Counted from the first letter of the stretch, positions 23,001-34,060 are shown. The stretch: 64,000 nt of DNA from Rhynchonema sp. JSB1_4 (GCA_030248065.1 JASAMV010000685.1:1-64000); one strand, 5' to 3'. The notes: generated by a model not told the origin, from the letters alone. Numbers and translations are program-made.

Positions 23001-24961
23001 CAATAAAACACGCACAGAGCCAGCGCAACACATGTTCACAAACCGCAGACACCAAATCAAAAGTGCTTGGATGGTTTTCATCAGAAATGTAAACATTGTG
23101 CCGTTCTGTCTAAGGTTTCCAGATGTGCCTGTCGCAAGTGGGGTGTACGGTATAAGTTATGTAGTTTTCTTGAAATTTCAGGCACCGGCATCACAATATT
23201 ATCGATGAACCATGTTGTGTGAAAGCAGGAGCACGCGTGCTCTCTCAACACACAATGTCAAACCAGTTTTGACGCTGTGCCCCATCCTCCCAAACCCACC
23301 GAATATTATGCTTACAACAATCGAATAAACACATAAAAACTTTTCGCCGCATGCGCGCATACATGCATACAATCTGAGAATTATCCATATACATAGGTAG
23401 GTACCTATGTAAGTAGTCGGGTACCATTATAGGAGAGAGGATCACAGTCCTTACTAAAATATGACGAAATGTGGGCTAATTGTTCAGTCGTCAACTCAAA
23501 TCGTCATCTCTGGTCGTCCACTCAGGCTAGGACGCGTGTGTTTGCACGTGACTTGCGTGCATTTGATGCCGCGACGACCGCGGACCGCATTGGCGGCGAA
23601 ACATGCAGTCTATGAGACAGACGGATACCGCGACGATGGAAATTGACGACACTACAGTCATTCTGAGTTGACAACGAGAGCTGACCACCTGCGTCGGCGA
23701 CATGAATATAAGCCGAAATGTGGGGACCCAATAACGATGAGCGTCATTATTCGATCATAAATGTACGTGTACACGCATACGCATGCAAACATGTGTCCGG
23801 GACACAAAAAATGACCTTCACAATCTCTCTCGCAACCCGCGTGCACGCGTGCAGGTGACGTCGCTCTATGCTGCCATCGACGTTGTTTTGTTGTGCGACT
23901 CAAAACGAGTTTGTGTATGTCTGTTGCGAATCATCCTGGCTTACGCGTTTGCAATGCACGATTTGCCGATCCGAAGAGAGAGGGGGCTGTTCATGAGCCT
24001 AAATTTTCACCACGCAGAAGAAAGTTCGCAGACAATTTATCCAGCATAAACCACCAGTCACTTTTTGAACAACATTTCACTGTTCGTCATATGGTTTTGG
24101 CTTTGGAAGGCATCTGTGTTGATCAGCTGATTGAGTCAGCTGTGAACACGGCATTGGTGCGTTCTACGCTTTCGATCAACCTCAAAACTGTCGTTTCAGC
24201 AAATCATGGTGTCGCTGTCCACAAATATTATCACCATTCCGGTGTACTGCACATGAGCAGTTCCCCTGCTTGCCCGGATGTCTACCATACCCCGAGCGGA
24301 CTGTCTGTGCGTGGAAACGAGTCAAAACAACAAAAAAGTGTACTGCTCGGGGTAAACAGATCTGACGAAATATTGTGCAATCAGAAACAGCAAAGTCTCT
24401 GTTCCCATAAGTGTACCCCTTTTGTGAAATAAATGCAGGTACCTAGCGTGGGTCGGTTCGAAGCATACCGAATGAATATGGGTATCAAAAAACACAAACA
24501 ACTTTAGTGATAAGATCGCTAAAATTGTTGTGCTGGCATTATTTATAGCAGCAAGGTGACAAGTGTATGACCCTGGTTACACAAAGCACAACGGGGATAA
24601 AAATGCTCGTTCAGCATTCTCTATCAGAAATTTCCACCTTTATGACCGAAGCCACGTGAACACAACACAATTTTTCCAGATAAGAAAAGAGAAACAGCCG
24701 AAAACTGCTGTCACAGCTTCATCGTTGGGTTCACAAAGGTGCTGATGTTTAATTACACGACAGAAGATAACGAAAACTTTCACTTTTGGGTGCATTGTAT
24801 TCTGGGAGAGGTGCAATGTTCTGAATGGAACAAACCCTGTGATCCGGCAGCACAAATCATCATGAAACCAGGTACGGATACAGTTCTACGAAAGCTCGTT
24901 CCCAGTGGTACAGTTTAGGTTGGGTTTAGACTCCGGCCATTTGGGCTTGTAGGCTACAGTA
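20064..24961. other. Long stretch without a confident gene
   Basis: Many open frames of 60-180 codons occur, none with a known domain. A plus-strand Cys-rich reading after a TTTCAG at about 24201 (CRCPQILSPFRC...) has the phase-2 acceptor seen in the zinc-finger family and may be a degenerate member. A 22-codon ATG frame at 23606 is clean but too short to judge. CG-rich palindromic words (GCGTGCACGCG) are frequent around 23.8 and 25.0 kb. Confidence 0.4.
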
Positions 24962-25154
24962 CCGGGTGCAATTCTAGGCTGAAAGTTGAAGTCGCGTGCA
25001 CGCGCGTGCGAAACAGTGCAAAGTATAAGCAAAAGTCGAAGTACCTTCGCGTGCACGCGACGTTTTGCGCGTGCGCCGGCGTGCGCTGCCTATGTTTTAG
25101 CACAAGGAAGTCGCGTGCACGCGACTTCAACTTTCAGCCTAGAATTGCACCCGG
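24962..25154. mobile_element. Hairpin MITE with about 45-bp inverted ends
   Basis: The left end CCGGGTGCAATTCTAGGCTG and its inverted copy at the right end pair over about 45 bp, including the CG-rich stretch GTCGCGTGCACGCG. The inner 100 bp also contains a further GTCGCGTGCACGCGA. I could not read a clear target-site duplication. It could equally be a recently formed palindrome. Confidence 0.6.
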
Positions 25155-25269
25155 AACTGTGCGTTCACACAAAGTAATGTAATAGGTCTGCTGAGCTTAC
25201 TAAGCCCAATGATGATGAGTGAGAACCACATAAACAACGGTGAGTTTTGTCCGTTCGTTCAGTTTTCAC

Positions 25270-25690
25270 AGACCTTGTGCACCAGGTCATCGTCAGTGCG
25301 AATGCATCACGGCCACTTGGGATGTGACATCTCAACTACCTACGAGCTGGTTTATGTTCTGTTAAGCATCACTGCTGGTGCAAGCACACAACGATTGTTA
25401 TCGATGGGGATCTACAGTAAAGGCCCAATCCTAAATCCCCACCCAGGTGCGTTCTTCACCACCCATTCGACAACGGCGCGTCGATTGTCTGATTCGTACA
25501 AACATAAAAGACTGAGTGCAGACAATGGCGTAAGACTGTGGAAGAGTTACTCGCAGGATAGAATCCAACAGACGCTCAGCTGTGCAGAGTGCTACAGTCC
25601 GACACAACCAAGATCGGTGAGTATACCATACTGCATCATCATGGCACTCTTGTCTCAAAAATTTGTGCTATTAATTTGGGCATCAACATA
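25270..25690 (+). pseudogene. Zinc-finger family relic
   Basis: 25283-25350 aligns at the DNA level with 14060-14130 and in one frame reads LGCDISTTYELVY, compared with WPCDLRNQHELAY there. The open frame continues to 25691 with CAEC but without the conserved HYTDYC motif. It is probably a decayed member of the zinc-finger family. Confidence 0.35.
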
Positions 25691-26054
25691 GCTGGTACAA
25701 ATTCTGTCCAACAATCCATTAATTGGACACTATTATACGACATCAAGTTGACAACGAATATGTACTGTATAGTCCATCCCAGCTCATAACACTTTTTGTC
25801 AAGCTGAAAAGCTTGACAGGATCCAGTGCTGTTCCGGTTGGCTTACGAAAAAGAAAAGAAAGAGAAATCGATTTTTATTTTATTTTTGTGCGCCGTTTTC
25901 TCTGACATTGCCTTGCGGAGGAACAATCTTTCACAACGGAACCTGAACCTCCCAAACAAAAGTACCATGAGCTGATGGGCGGACTATACGTATATTTTTG
26001 ACCTCTCAGCCGTGAGGCGGAATGTGTATGCGATCTTGCTCGGCCGTTGCCACG

Positions 26055-26062
26055 TATATAAG
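26055..26062 (+). promoter_or_regulatory. TATA box
   Basis: TATATAAG lies about 45 bp before the ATG of the 26107 ORF, in a GC-richer surrounding, a spacing that allows a very short 5' leader. Confidence 0.55.
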
Positions 26063-26106
26063 AGCGAACCTATGTATATCAATTCACAGCAGCTCTTCAC
26101 GGCGAC

Positions 26107-26616
26107 ATGCTCATGAACCAGAATTTTGGTCAGTTAGGCGCTTTCATCGTCGGGTGTACATTGCAGATCTCGAGTTTCGTATCGAACGAGTCGCTGTTCT
26201 CCCAATTGAGTGGGGGTGTCGACTACCCAAACGTGCATCCGTCCAACCAGAGCGATTCCCTACTCAGCGAGGTGTTCGATGCGGAATGTTCACTGTTGAC
26301 ATTGACCCTCACCTTCTACTTCTACCTGATTGCCCCGCGGCGTCTAATGGCCAAGCTGGTCCTAATCCCAATGTTGATGTGTGCTGCAAGCCTATTGGCT
26401 GTGTGTGTGCTTGGCTTCATTCTGATTGGTCGTCTACTCAAATTGAACGCCAATCACACGCGGGTCGCGTCATTTATGGTTAATAACCAACAATACATGG
26501 ATTATGTTTCGCAGGAAGATGATAGTAGCACAGGTGCAGCACTGCTCTACTGGCACCGAGTCAGAAAACATGTGTGGGGAAGACAGGTGTCGAAAACGCG
26601 AATGAGCGGATTGTGA
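26107..26616 (+). CDS. Small multi-pass membrane protein, unknown
   Basis: A single uninterrupted frame of 169 residues. Hydrophobic segments: about residues 8-26 (GAFIVGCTLQISSF), about 64-77 (LLTLTLTFYFYLIA) and about 82-107 (LVLIPMLMCAASLLAVCVLG). NQS is a possible N-glycosylation site between the first two. The tail is polar. A TATA box lies just upstream and AATAAA at 26794-26799 follows the stop by about 180 bp, which supports an intronless gene. I do not recognise the family. The competing frame at 26022-26483 lacks these supports. Confidence 0.5.
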   Translation: MLMNQNFGQLGAFIVGCTLQISSFVSNESLFSQLSGGVDYPNVHPSNQSDSLLSEVFDAECSLLTLTLTFYFYLIAPRRLMAKLVLIPMLMCAASLLAVCVLGFILIGRLLKLNANHTRVASFMVNNQQYMDYVSQEDDSSTGAALLYWHRVRKHVWGRQVSKTRMSGL

Positions 26617-26793
26617 ACTGATCTTTTATTTATATTCACCATATTTGTGATGGAAAATTTGATTTTCCACCAAACTGCATTTGTTGATTTGCTGTTCAAT
26701 TGCTGTATCTAGGCTGTCTGACACAGCAGAGCAACCGCAGAGCATTGCTTTTTTGTGCTGATGTGCTTGTGATGTGGTTATTTTCAAGCCTGG

Positions 26794-26799
26794 AATAAA
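26794..26799 (+). terminator. Polyadenylation signal AATAAA
   Basis: Canonical hexamer about 180 bp after the stop of the membrane-protein ORF. Confidence 0.45.
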
Positions 26800-26839
26800 G
26801 TATGTTTATATTTTGAAACGTACCCGGCATAAATCACGA

Positions 26840-27430
26840 CATCCACGGGAGATTATCATTGCATCACTGTCAGTTTGAAACGAAGACCGATGGTTCAAAC
26901 GAGCGTGCACAGTGCGCACTCAGTGTGAAACGAGTACAGGATTGCCCTAGAGCACACGACGAAGCTGATAACAATTGTTTCGGTTGACCGTTTCGACCTT
27001 AGTTTTCATTAGATCGGGTTTCGCAAGTCAACTGGTACGGGTTTCCAAAAACGTACGACTTTGATGTAGACTTCTTCCCAAAACCATGTGCTTCATGTGA
27101 TAAGCAGTAAACAGGTTTCCCCACACAGGGGAGATTAAAAGCATTGTGCGCCCAGCTCGTTGAACATGAACACAAAAATTTGAACCTCTAAAGTTCCATA
27201 GAAAACTGGGTTCAACCAAATAAATACAGTGGTGCGTAAAATCACCATGGTTATGCCAGGATTAATACAGCGTCCATCAACAGGTCGAGTGCAACGATTT
27301 CGGCATTGATTATCTGTGTGCCAAGACGTGCGACGAAATGATGACCGGGCAAGAAGAGAACCCCGAACGGAAAGCCGAATGCAAACAGAAAGTGCGACAA
27401 ACCATCACGCAAAAGATCGTTAGTGACTGA
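26840..27430 (+). CDS. Possible Cys-rich secreted protein, three exons, incomplete 5'
   Basis: Three plus-strand blocks join in phase: up to 26982, 27013-27106 and 27271-27430. The first reads HHCQFETKTDG...CALSV...DCPRAH...NNCF, the second NWYGFPKTYDFDVDFFPKPC followed by ASCDK, and the third VECNDFGIDYLCAKTCDEMM then KAECKQKV and a stop. At least ten cysteines, high charge and short length suggest a secreted disulfide-rich protein. Weak points are a 30-bp first intron, no visible start codon and no signal peptide. The exons may be real even if the first join is wrong. Confidence 0.35.
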
Positions 27431-27611
27431 GATCATCTAGTCTACAATTTATAGCATCTTCCAGTAACCTAGAGTACATTTGCATTCGTTGCAGGCATAA
27501 CGCGATTAGGACATTTGGAAAAAAGCATGTTTTATGACAAAATAATAGATTGATTACGCAGTTGTATTTGTCGTTACTGTGCATGGCGCAGTCAACTGCC
27601 TGAGACCTGCT

Positions 27612-27617
27612 TTTATT
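27612..27617 (-). terminator. Polyadenylation signal for the OSER1-like gene
   Basis: Plus-strand TTTATT is AATAAA on the minus strand, about 200 bp beyond the stop codon at 27813. Confidence 0.4.
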
Positions 27618-27812
27618 TCGATACACTGTAAAAATCATATCAACAAACGTAAGTCACAATGGCCAGTAGGCATCACACAGACCACACGGTTCACTACCAT
27701 TACAGCAAGATGATAGCCAACTCAACAGAACCTGAGAATGAGGAGAATCCTCACGGAACTGTTCAGAACATTTGCACACAAAATGCATCCACCCTTGACC
27801 AACGACATAAAG

Positions 27813-30789
27813 TTAAGCATACATATTTTCGGCCATGAATGACATTTTCCTGGGCAAATGGAGATAGTCGTCCAGATAGGCAGCCAGTTCGTCAACGGAA
27901 ACGTTGGCTGAATTTGAAGGATTGGAAGTCGATTGCTCTTGCTGGCGCTCGCGAGCCTAAAAAGCAGGGAAATAGGGAAAGAGAACCAGGAACATCAGTG
28001 TTGGAGGTGGGGGTTGGGGGGGGGGGTAGCCCCCAGTACAGTAGCAATCCCCCAATGTTTGGCATGGTACAGCAGGTATCCCCCGAATTTTCACCCCGGT
28101 ACAGTAGGTATCCCCCCGATTTTGCACCAAAAGTGCCAATTTTTGATCAAAATGGCCAAAATTAGTGTAAAATCAGTGCTTATTGGCCAAAATTGCGCAA
28201 ATACTACGTTTTCACACGATCCACACATAATACAAACATTAAAAATTTTCACCCAAAAACCTAAGCCCCCCTAGGTACATAGCCTCCCAGGCCATCGGCT
28301 CTGGAACAGTTGGAGCCTCCCAGGCCATCGGCTCTGGAACAGTTGGTATCCCCCTCTCCGAGCCCGGTACAGTAGGTATCCCCCTCCAGAGTACCTCCAA
28401 CACTGAGGAACATTGTGCCGAAGGAAGATGTTGGTGGGTCGCCACAGCACCACCAAATTGTTGTTTTCAAACCCCTCCAGCCTACACCGCCCCTGGGACC
28501 ACACTGCAACTGCACGGAAGAGAAATTTAAGAGACTGGTGTATTGGTCGCACAAGGACCATATGAGAATTCTGTCCGTCATTTCGACCACCTTCTCACCC
28601 TTTCCTGTCCCGGTTTTGTATTTATTTTTCATTCCCGTAGCTTACACACCCTGTTTTGTATTTATGTTCATGTCCGTAAACTCCACACCCGGTCTTGTAA
28701 TTATGCTTCTTTCCCTTAACCTTCTTATTTATGTACTATTCAGTTGGTGCCGACGCAATAAACTAACCATATGAGAATCCATTCAAGTTGATGTTCAGGA
28801 TTCCAAAGATGAGCCACGCCTAACCACTGTGCTATTGTATTTCTTACAAAACATTTTCATCTGAAAATAAACCAGCCAGTCAACCACGTTTTTAATCTCT
28901 GAAACATTTCGCTTACTGCATACTTTATGTGTGATTTATATACGTTGCCGCGCAACGTCAATTTGAATTTTCTGGCTTGTCAATTCAGGAAAAATTTTGC
29001 ATGGATTCTCATATAGTCATTGTGCGACCAATACCATTGTCGGAGAAACTAGTGTCCTGGGAGGACCCCTCTTCTGCCCAGTGCTGTGGCTACTTTTGCG
29101 GGGCGGGTAGGGTACATAGGTGGAAAAAATCGGGGCGGGTAGGGGGTAGTGTACCTGGGATTTTGGGGGGGGGGGGGCATCGGGGGGGGGGGGGGGGGGG
29201 GGGGGAGATTTTTCGTGGCGGGTATGGTACAACACAAGTTTTTTTGGGTGCCTGTTTTTATGTACTAAAAAGTGCATATATCGCGCGCAGCGCGAGATTT
29301 TTTGCACTTTTTAGGGTTTTCGGTCGAAATTTGGGCATTTTTGACCGAAAAATGGGCATTTTGGGGGTAAAAATCGGGGCGGGTAGGGTACCAGGGCGGG
29401 GCGGGTAGGGGGGTAGGGTACCAGAGCGGGGCGGGTAGGGGGGTAGCGCACCAGGCCGGGGCGGGTAGGGTACCATTGGGGGGGGCTCACCCCCCCCCTA
29501 GCCACAGCACTGCTTCTGCCCCAGGAACAATGTATAACTACACGCTGCACTTGCCAGAATCGCGTTTTACCGCCAAGACAAAGTTCTGGGTCGAAATTGC
29601 ACCCGTAACCTGGACATGTGCAGATGCAAGGTGCAACTCACCCTTCGTTCCACGACAGCACATTGCTGGGGCTGAGCCAATCGCGATCGAACGAGACACA
29701 CCATTGACTCAATATCACTACCACAATCGGTGATTATCGATTGGGCCAATCCGGCACGGCAACGTTGCAATTCATTGACACTCACACACTGACGGTAGTC
29801 TGTTGTTGATGATTGTGAGATCGACGGGACAGGACTGGATGATTGTTTGTGTTGTTGAACAGCACATGGACATGTTTTGGTCGACTTCAAGCGATGACGA
29901 GAGGACAGGAAGATGTTGGGCAGCGAATAGGGTCGATAGCGAACGTGATGGAATTGGGACGAATGGGTGTAACGCGTGGAGGACTCGTGCTGATCGATAC
30001 GCGACAATCTAAAAATGTTTGCTTTGCTTTTGCTTCCCAGTGCATGATTGACCTGACCTTAGAATAAGAAACGACCGACCACATGCGTGGGGGCATGACT
30101 AATTTACCTGCATGGTTTTATGCATCACTGGAAAGCAATATGACAAACAAACAGACCACATGCGTTGTGTAGCGCTAGCGCATAGTGAACCGGCCTTGAC
30201 CCCAAAAACTTCAACCAATCCCGCTGTTTCATCGATGGCAATTTAAGAACAGGATGAAACGAAAAACGAACAACAACAAACACATCAACCACATCCAGAT
30301 CCAACCACACCTTTTGTGCGTCGCAGCAGCCGAAGTCGGTTCTAACTCCAGGTCCAGGAGGGCACGTGGCGACTGAAATCTGGTGAATGTCGAGCATTTC
30401 AATGGTGTCGTCGACAGCGGCGGTGATGCTTCGTCTGCTGCCGCTTTATTCAGTTGATCATAATGATCATGAACAGGCCCTGTCTTCCGTCGTTGCATCT
30501 CCAATCCGAGTTCATTCCGCAGGTTCAGGACGTTTTGCTCCGTTTTCAGGCGTGCCACCGGTGGCGAAGTGTGATTTCTTCGTCTTCTGATTCGTGTTGG
30601 TTCTGACAACGATTGCAAAGCGCGAGGTGACCGTGTGCTTCGTCGACTTGAATGGAACGGAACATTTTGAGATCCCAATTGCGTCGATGCCGATGACGAC
30701 GACGGTTGCTCTTCACTATTGATAAAATTCAACGTTGAAGACAGCGTAGTTAACGTCAGCGACTGTAACTCCTTGTATATTGAATCCAT
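27813..30789 (-). CDS. OSER1: OSER1-like (oxidative stress-responsive serine-rich) protein
   Basis: Minus-strand exons 30789-30311, 30008-29642 and 27956-27813 join in phase for about 329 residues. The start is MDSIYKELQSLTLTTL. A Ser/Arg-rich region with RRRRNHTSPP follows, then TCPC in exon 2. The C-terminus VSVDELAAYLDDYLHLPRKM plus SFMAENMYA matches the diagnostic end of vertebrate OSER1 (acidic aromatic helix, then P-x-KMS-x-MAE-x-MY). The human protein is 292 residues. Family knowledge is limited: a stress-induced serine-rich nuclear protein acting downstream of FOXO. The exon 2 donor AGG|GTGAGT is strong; without it the frame would run on to 29567. The second intron (1.69 kb) is largely made of three transposons. 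Identification rests on the C-terminal motif and the general layout. Confidence 0.75.
27996..28405. mobile_element. hAT-type MITE in OSER1-like intron, TSD AGGAACAT
   Basis: A 410-bp element starting CAGTGTTGGAGGTGG and ending ACCTCCAACACTG, with the 8-bp duplication AGGAACAT on both sides. Internal motif: GGTACAGTAGGTATCCCCC, repeated near both ends. The left end lies only 40 bp from the last OSER1-like exon. Confidence 0.9.
28543..29031. mobile_element. Mariner-type MITE, long copy
   Basis: A 489-bp element flanked by TA, with ends TTGGTCGCACAAGGACC and ATTGTGCGACCAA. Its core is in the opposite orientation to the copies at 16.3 and 16.9 kb, and it carries the roughly 165-bp interspersed repeat also seen at 7.04 kb. 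Confidence 0.8.
29079..29512. mobile_element. hAT-type MITE, TSD CTTCTGCC
   Basis: A 434-bp element with ends CAGTGCTGTGGCTA and TAGCCACAGCACTG and the duplication CTTCTGCC on each side. The internal motif is GGTACCCTACCCGCCCC on the minus strand, with long G-runs. A homologous element in reverse lies at 59532-59997. It sits in the second OSER1-like intron. Confidence 0.9.
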
Positions 30790-31133
30790 TGCTTGTTATC
30801 CTCGGATTATTGCGTTGAAAATTGTCTGGAAAGTGGAAACAGGAGAAAGTCGACAACGTTGTTGACGTGCACTACAGTTTCAAAAAAAGTTTATCTTCTT
30901 CTTGTTGCGAAAAACATTTTTTTCAAAAAGCTCCATTATGCACTGAAAAAATCTTGGAATGAGTCAAATGAGCGACAAACTGAAAAAAAATTTTCTAAAA
31001 AAAACCGTTTTCCGGAGCCAGGTAATTTTCGAAAAAAATAACTCGGAAAAATTGCCGGTAATTTATATTTCCGAGAAAAAGTGTTTTTTTTGGTATGAAA
31101 ATGGCGCAAAATTTTCTTGAAGGTTCCAACCTC

Positions 31134-31599
31134 CAGGGTAGTACTTGGGGGGGGGGTGGGGCCCCCCAAATTCATCTGTCTATCGTCAACACTTTTTGAT
31201 TTCATCTATCTATCGTCAACACTTATGGCCAAATCTATCTATCGTCAACAAATTTTGGGAGCAATCTATCTATCGTCAACACATTTCGAACCCAAAATGG
31301 GTATTTTTGCCTCAAAATGGCTCAAAATCGATATTTTTTGTCCCAAGTAGGCAAACAATCGCGCGGATTTAGTACATCTAAGTACATTTTCATTAATATT
31401 TACACATTATTACCGACTTAGTACACTATACTATACCTTGATTTTTGGCGACCCCCCCCCCCACCATCTATCTATCGTCAACAAGTTTGGGTCGACCCCC
31501 CCCCCAGATTTCGGACTTGGGTCATCTATCTATCGTCACGTCAACACATTTCGGGTCCCAATCTATCTATCGTCAACACCCTGACCAAGTACTACACTG
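31134..31599. mobile_element. hAT-type MITE, TSD CCAACCTC (split by a later insertion)
   Basis: Ends CAGGGTAGTACTTGG and CCAAGTACTACACTG. The internal motif is TCTATCTATCGTCAACA, repeated about seven times. The left duplication CCAACCTC (31126-31133) is matched on the right by CCAAC + CTC, once the next element and its own duplication are removed. Confidence 0.85.
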
Positions 31600-31604
31600 C
31601 CAAC

Positions 31605-31987
31605 CAGTGTAGTTCCTGGGGGGGGTCCCCCCCCTCGGGTACACTATCTCCCCCTCAGGTGGTACACTATCCCCCTATCTCCCCCTCCGGGTACACTATC
31701 TCCCCCAATTTTTGCCTAAAATAGGCATTTTTAGGCTTAAAATGGGCATTTTTAGGCCAAAAATGAGTGATTTTCAGGTCAATGTTCTCAAAAGTCGCCA
31801 AAATACCCTTTTTCTGAAGAATTTTTTCCAAAAAGGGACAAAAATAGGTCAAATTTTCTACCTCAAAAAGTGACTTTTTCCAGAATTTGGGCCTCCCCCC
31901 CTTCCCCCCCCTCGGGGGTACACTATCTCCCCCTCCGAAAAAAACGGAGGGTCCGCTATCTCCCCCTCCGGACCAGGAACTACACTG
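31605..31987. mobile_element. hAT-type MITE, TSD CTGCCAAC
   Basis: A 383-bp element with ends CAGTGTAGTTCCTGG and CCAGGAACTACACTG; the duplication CTGCCAAC lies at 31597-31604 and 31988-31995. The internal motif is GGTACACTATCTCCCCCTC at both ends. It inserted exactly across the right border of the 31134 element. Confidence 0.92.
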
Positions 31988-32022
31988 CTGCCAACCTCTG
32001 TTAGAAAATCGTTTTAAAGCTG

Positions 32023-34060
32023 CTGTCAGAGGTCGCAATCGGGCCGGGTTTGGCCGGTCCGGCCCGAATTTTTGGCTCAGATTTTAACCCAATTTTTGTC
32101 AAAATTTTAGCGATTTTTTGAACCTATTTTTTGGTTGAAAATTCATTGTTTTCCATGAAAAAGTCGTCAGATAGACAATACTGATCACATTGACCCCCCC
32201 ATTAATTGAACCCCCCAAAATGACCCCAGTGAAAAAATAGACCCCCCGGGTTTCATTTCCGACAATACGGTAACCCCCCCCAGGTCATCGGCTCTGGTAC
32301 AGTAGGTATCCCCCCTCTCCGAGCGCGGTACCAGGTTTTTTTTTCAAAATTTACTAGGTGCAACTTAGGTGCAACCCCCCAATTTTTAGGTGCAAGCTGG
32401 CCAAAGTAGGTGCAAGCCCTACTTTGAATAAAAAAAACGCCGATTTTAGGTGTTTTTTTGCCTGGTAATGCGTTTTAACGCTATTTGCGTGCTTTTAGAA
32501 GTTTAGTTTTAGTGCAGTGTGATCAGCTAACCAAAGTGACTCTTTCATCAAAATTTATTCTTGTCAACTGATTTTAGCATAAACAAACTTTTGAAGGAAA
32601 GTCCGAATTTCTGTAGCACGTTAAGTTTTAGTTTGATTATTGAGAACCGATTGAGAAGTAAGCGAGTGTTTGAATTTGAGCTCCGAAGCAGTAAAATTTT
32701 CATGTTACCATATCCACTTTTGGGGGTTATCATTCATTTACGTTGCCCTTTGTTTAATTTGTGTTGGTATCTAATGCTGTTGCAGTGGTGTCGTTGGGAA
32801 ATCAAAAAGTCAGGATACCGGATACCAGAGGTGGGAATCGGGCCGGGTTACCTCGGCCCGGCCCGGCCCGACGAGGTCCGGGGGTCGGCCCGGCCCGGCC
32901 CGACAGTTCGGGCCGGGAAGTCCGGCCCGGCCCGACTTGGAAAAAAGTCGGCCCGGCCCGGCCCGATTTTTTCGGCCCGACTTTTTCTGATGATATTTTG
33001 AAGCAATTTTTTGGTGCAAAAATTACTGTTTTTTTGGTTTAAAAATACCTGATAATCATGGAAGTTGGTACTAATTGCAGAATCGCGAGAAATTTTGGCA
33101 AATTTAGCCTGAAAAATCACGATTTTTTATTGAAATTCGATGATGTCGGGCCTTTTCGGGCCGGCCACCCCGGCCCGGCCCGGCCCGACATTCCGAAAAG
33201 TCGGCCCGGCCCGGCCCGACCGTTCGGGCCGGAAACCTCGGCCCGGCCCGGCCCGAACGTCACCCAAAATCCAAAATTTTCGGATACCGGATACACAAAA
33301 TGAAAAATCTCGGATACCAGGGGGGGGTTGCTCCCCAAAATAAAAAATCTCGGATACCCAGGGGGTTGTTCAAAAAAAGGTCAATTTTTTGAGGAAAATT
33401 GAGCAAAATTGGTGTTGGAAGCGCAAAAAATGGTCATTTTTGGGGTTATGCGTGCGCCAGCAAGCGATTTTGCGCATTTTAGAGGTAAAAATGGGCGATT
33501 TTTACGGTTTTCGGGAAAATTTTAGGGTAGGATACCCCTGGACAAAAAGTCAGGACACCGGATACCCTTGGGTGAAAAAATCAAGATACCGGATACTCGG
33601 GGGGATACCGGATACCCCCTTCCCCCCCAACGACACCACTGTTGTCATGTTCTGCTGTAGTATTTGTTGAATCTTATTACCAATACCAGGTACTAACTAT
33701 GCGCGAAGTGCAATCCGACCAATAAATATTTTTTGTCGATGTCGACCAAACACCAAAGGTTTCGATGGAATTTAGTGGAAGGAACGAAGAAGCCGCGCAG
33801 CGCATTTTTTCGTTTCTAAGGTTTTCGAACCTTAAAAGATGCTGTATAAATGCTAAATTAAGGAAATAAGGGCTCAAAATGTTAGGTGCAAGCTTGCACC
33901 TAACCCTGAATTTTTAGGTGCAATTCTGATTTTTTAGGTGCAAATTGCACCTAAAAAGTGTCTAGAAAAAACTATGCGCGGTACAGTAGGTATCCCCCCT
34001 CCAGAGTACCTCCAACACTGTACCCCATACCAGGGGGTAACCCCCCAACGCCCCCCTAAC
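32023..34060. repeat. Nested pile of C/G-run MITE fragments
   Basis: Successive pieces: a CAGAGGTCGCAATCGGGCC end at about 32028; TGACCCCCC units at about 32190-32275; GGTACAGTAGGTATCCCCCC at about 32297 and again at about 33980; TTTTTAGGTGCAA units at 32350-32430 and 33880-33955; a CAGTGGTGTCGTTG element at about 32783-33644 holding GGATACCGGATACC and GGCCCGGCCCGGCCCGAC units. The two halves of the GGTACAGTAGG and AGGTGCAA material flank the CAGTGGTGTCG element, so it probably inserted into them. No duplication was readable for the inner element. Confidence 0.6.

Noticed and set aside
29258..29550. Proline-rich open frames (YPPRPGTLPPYPP) here and at 59518-59786
   Set aside because: They are translations of the C/G-run units of hAT-type MITEs, present in inverse orientation at two loci, with no gene context.
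29567..29641. Extension of OSER1-like exon 2 to a stop at 29567
   Set aside because: A strong GTGAGT donor at 29641 joins in phase to an exon encoding the conserved OSER1 C-terminus, which explains the frame better.
31180..31600. Regularly spaced TCTATCTATCGTCAACA units resembling a CRISPR array
   Set aside because: Spacing is irregular, the host is a eukaryote, and the units lie within a MITE with inverted ends and a target-site duplication.
32784..33644. Eight-base target-site duplication for the CAGTGGTGTCGTTG element
   Set aside because: The flanks TGCTGTTG and TTGTCATG do not match, so I list it only within the repeat pile.
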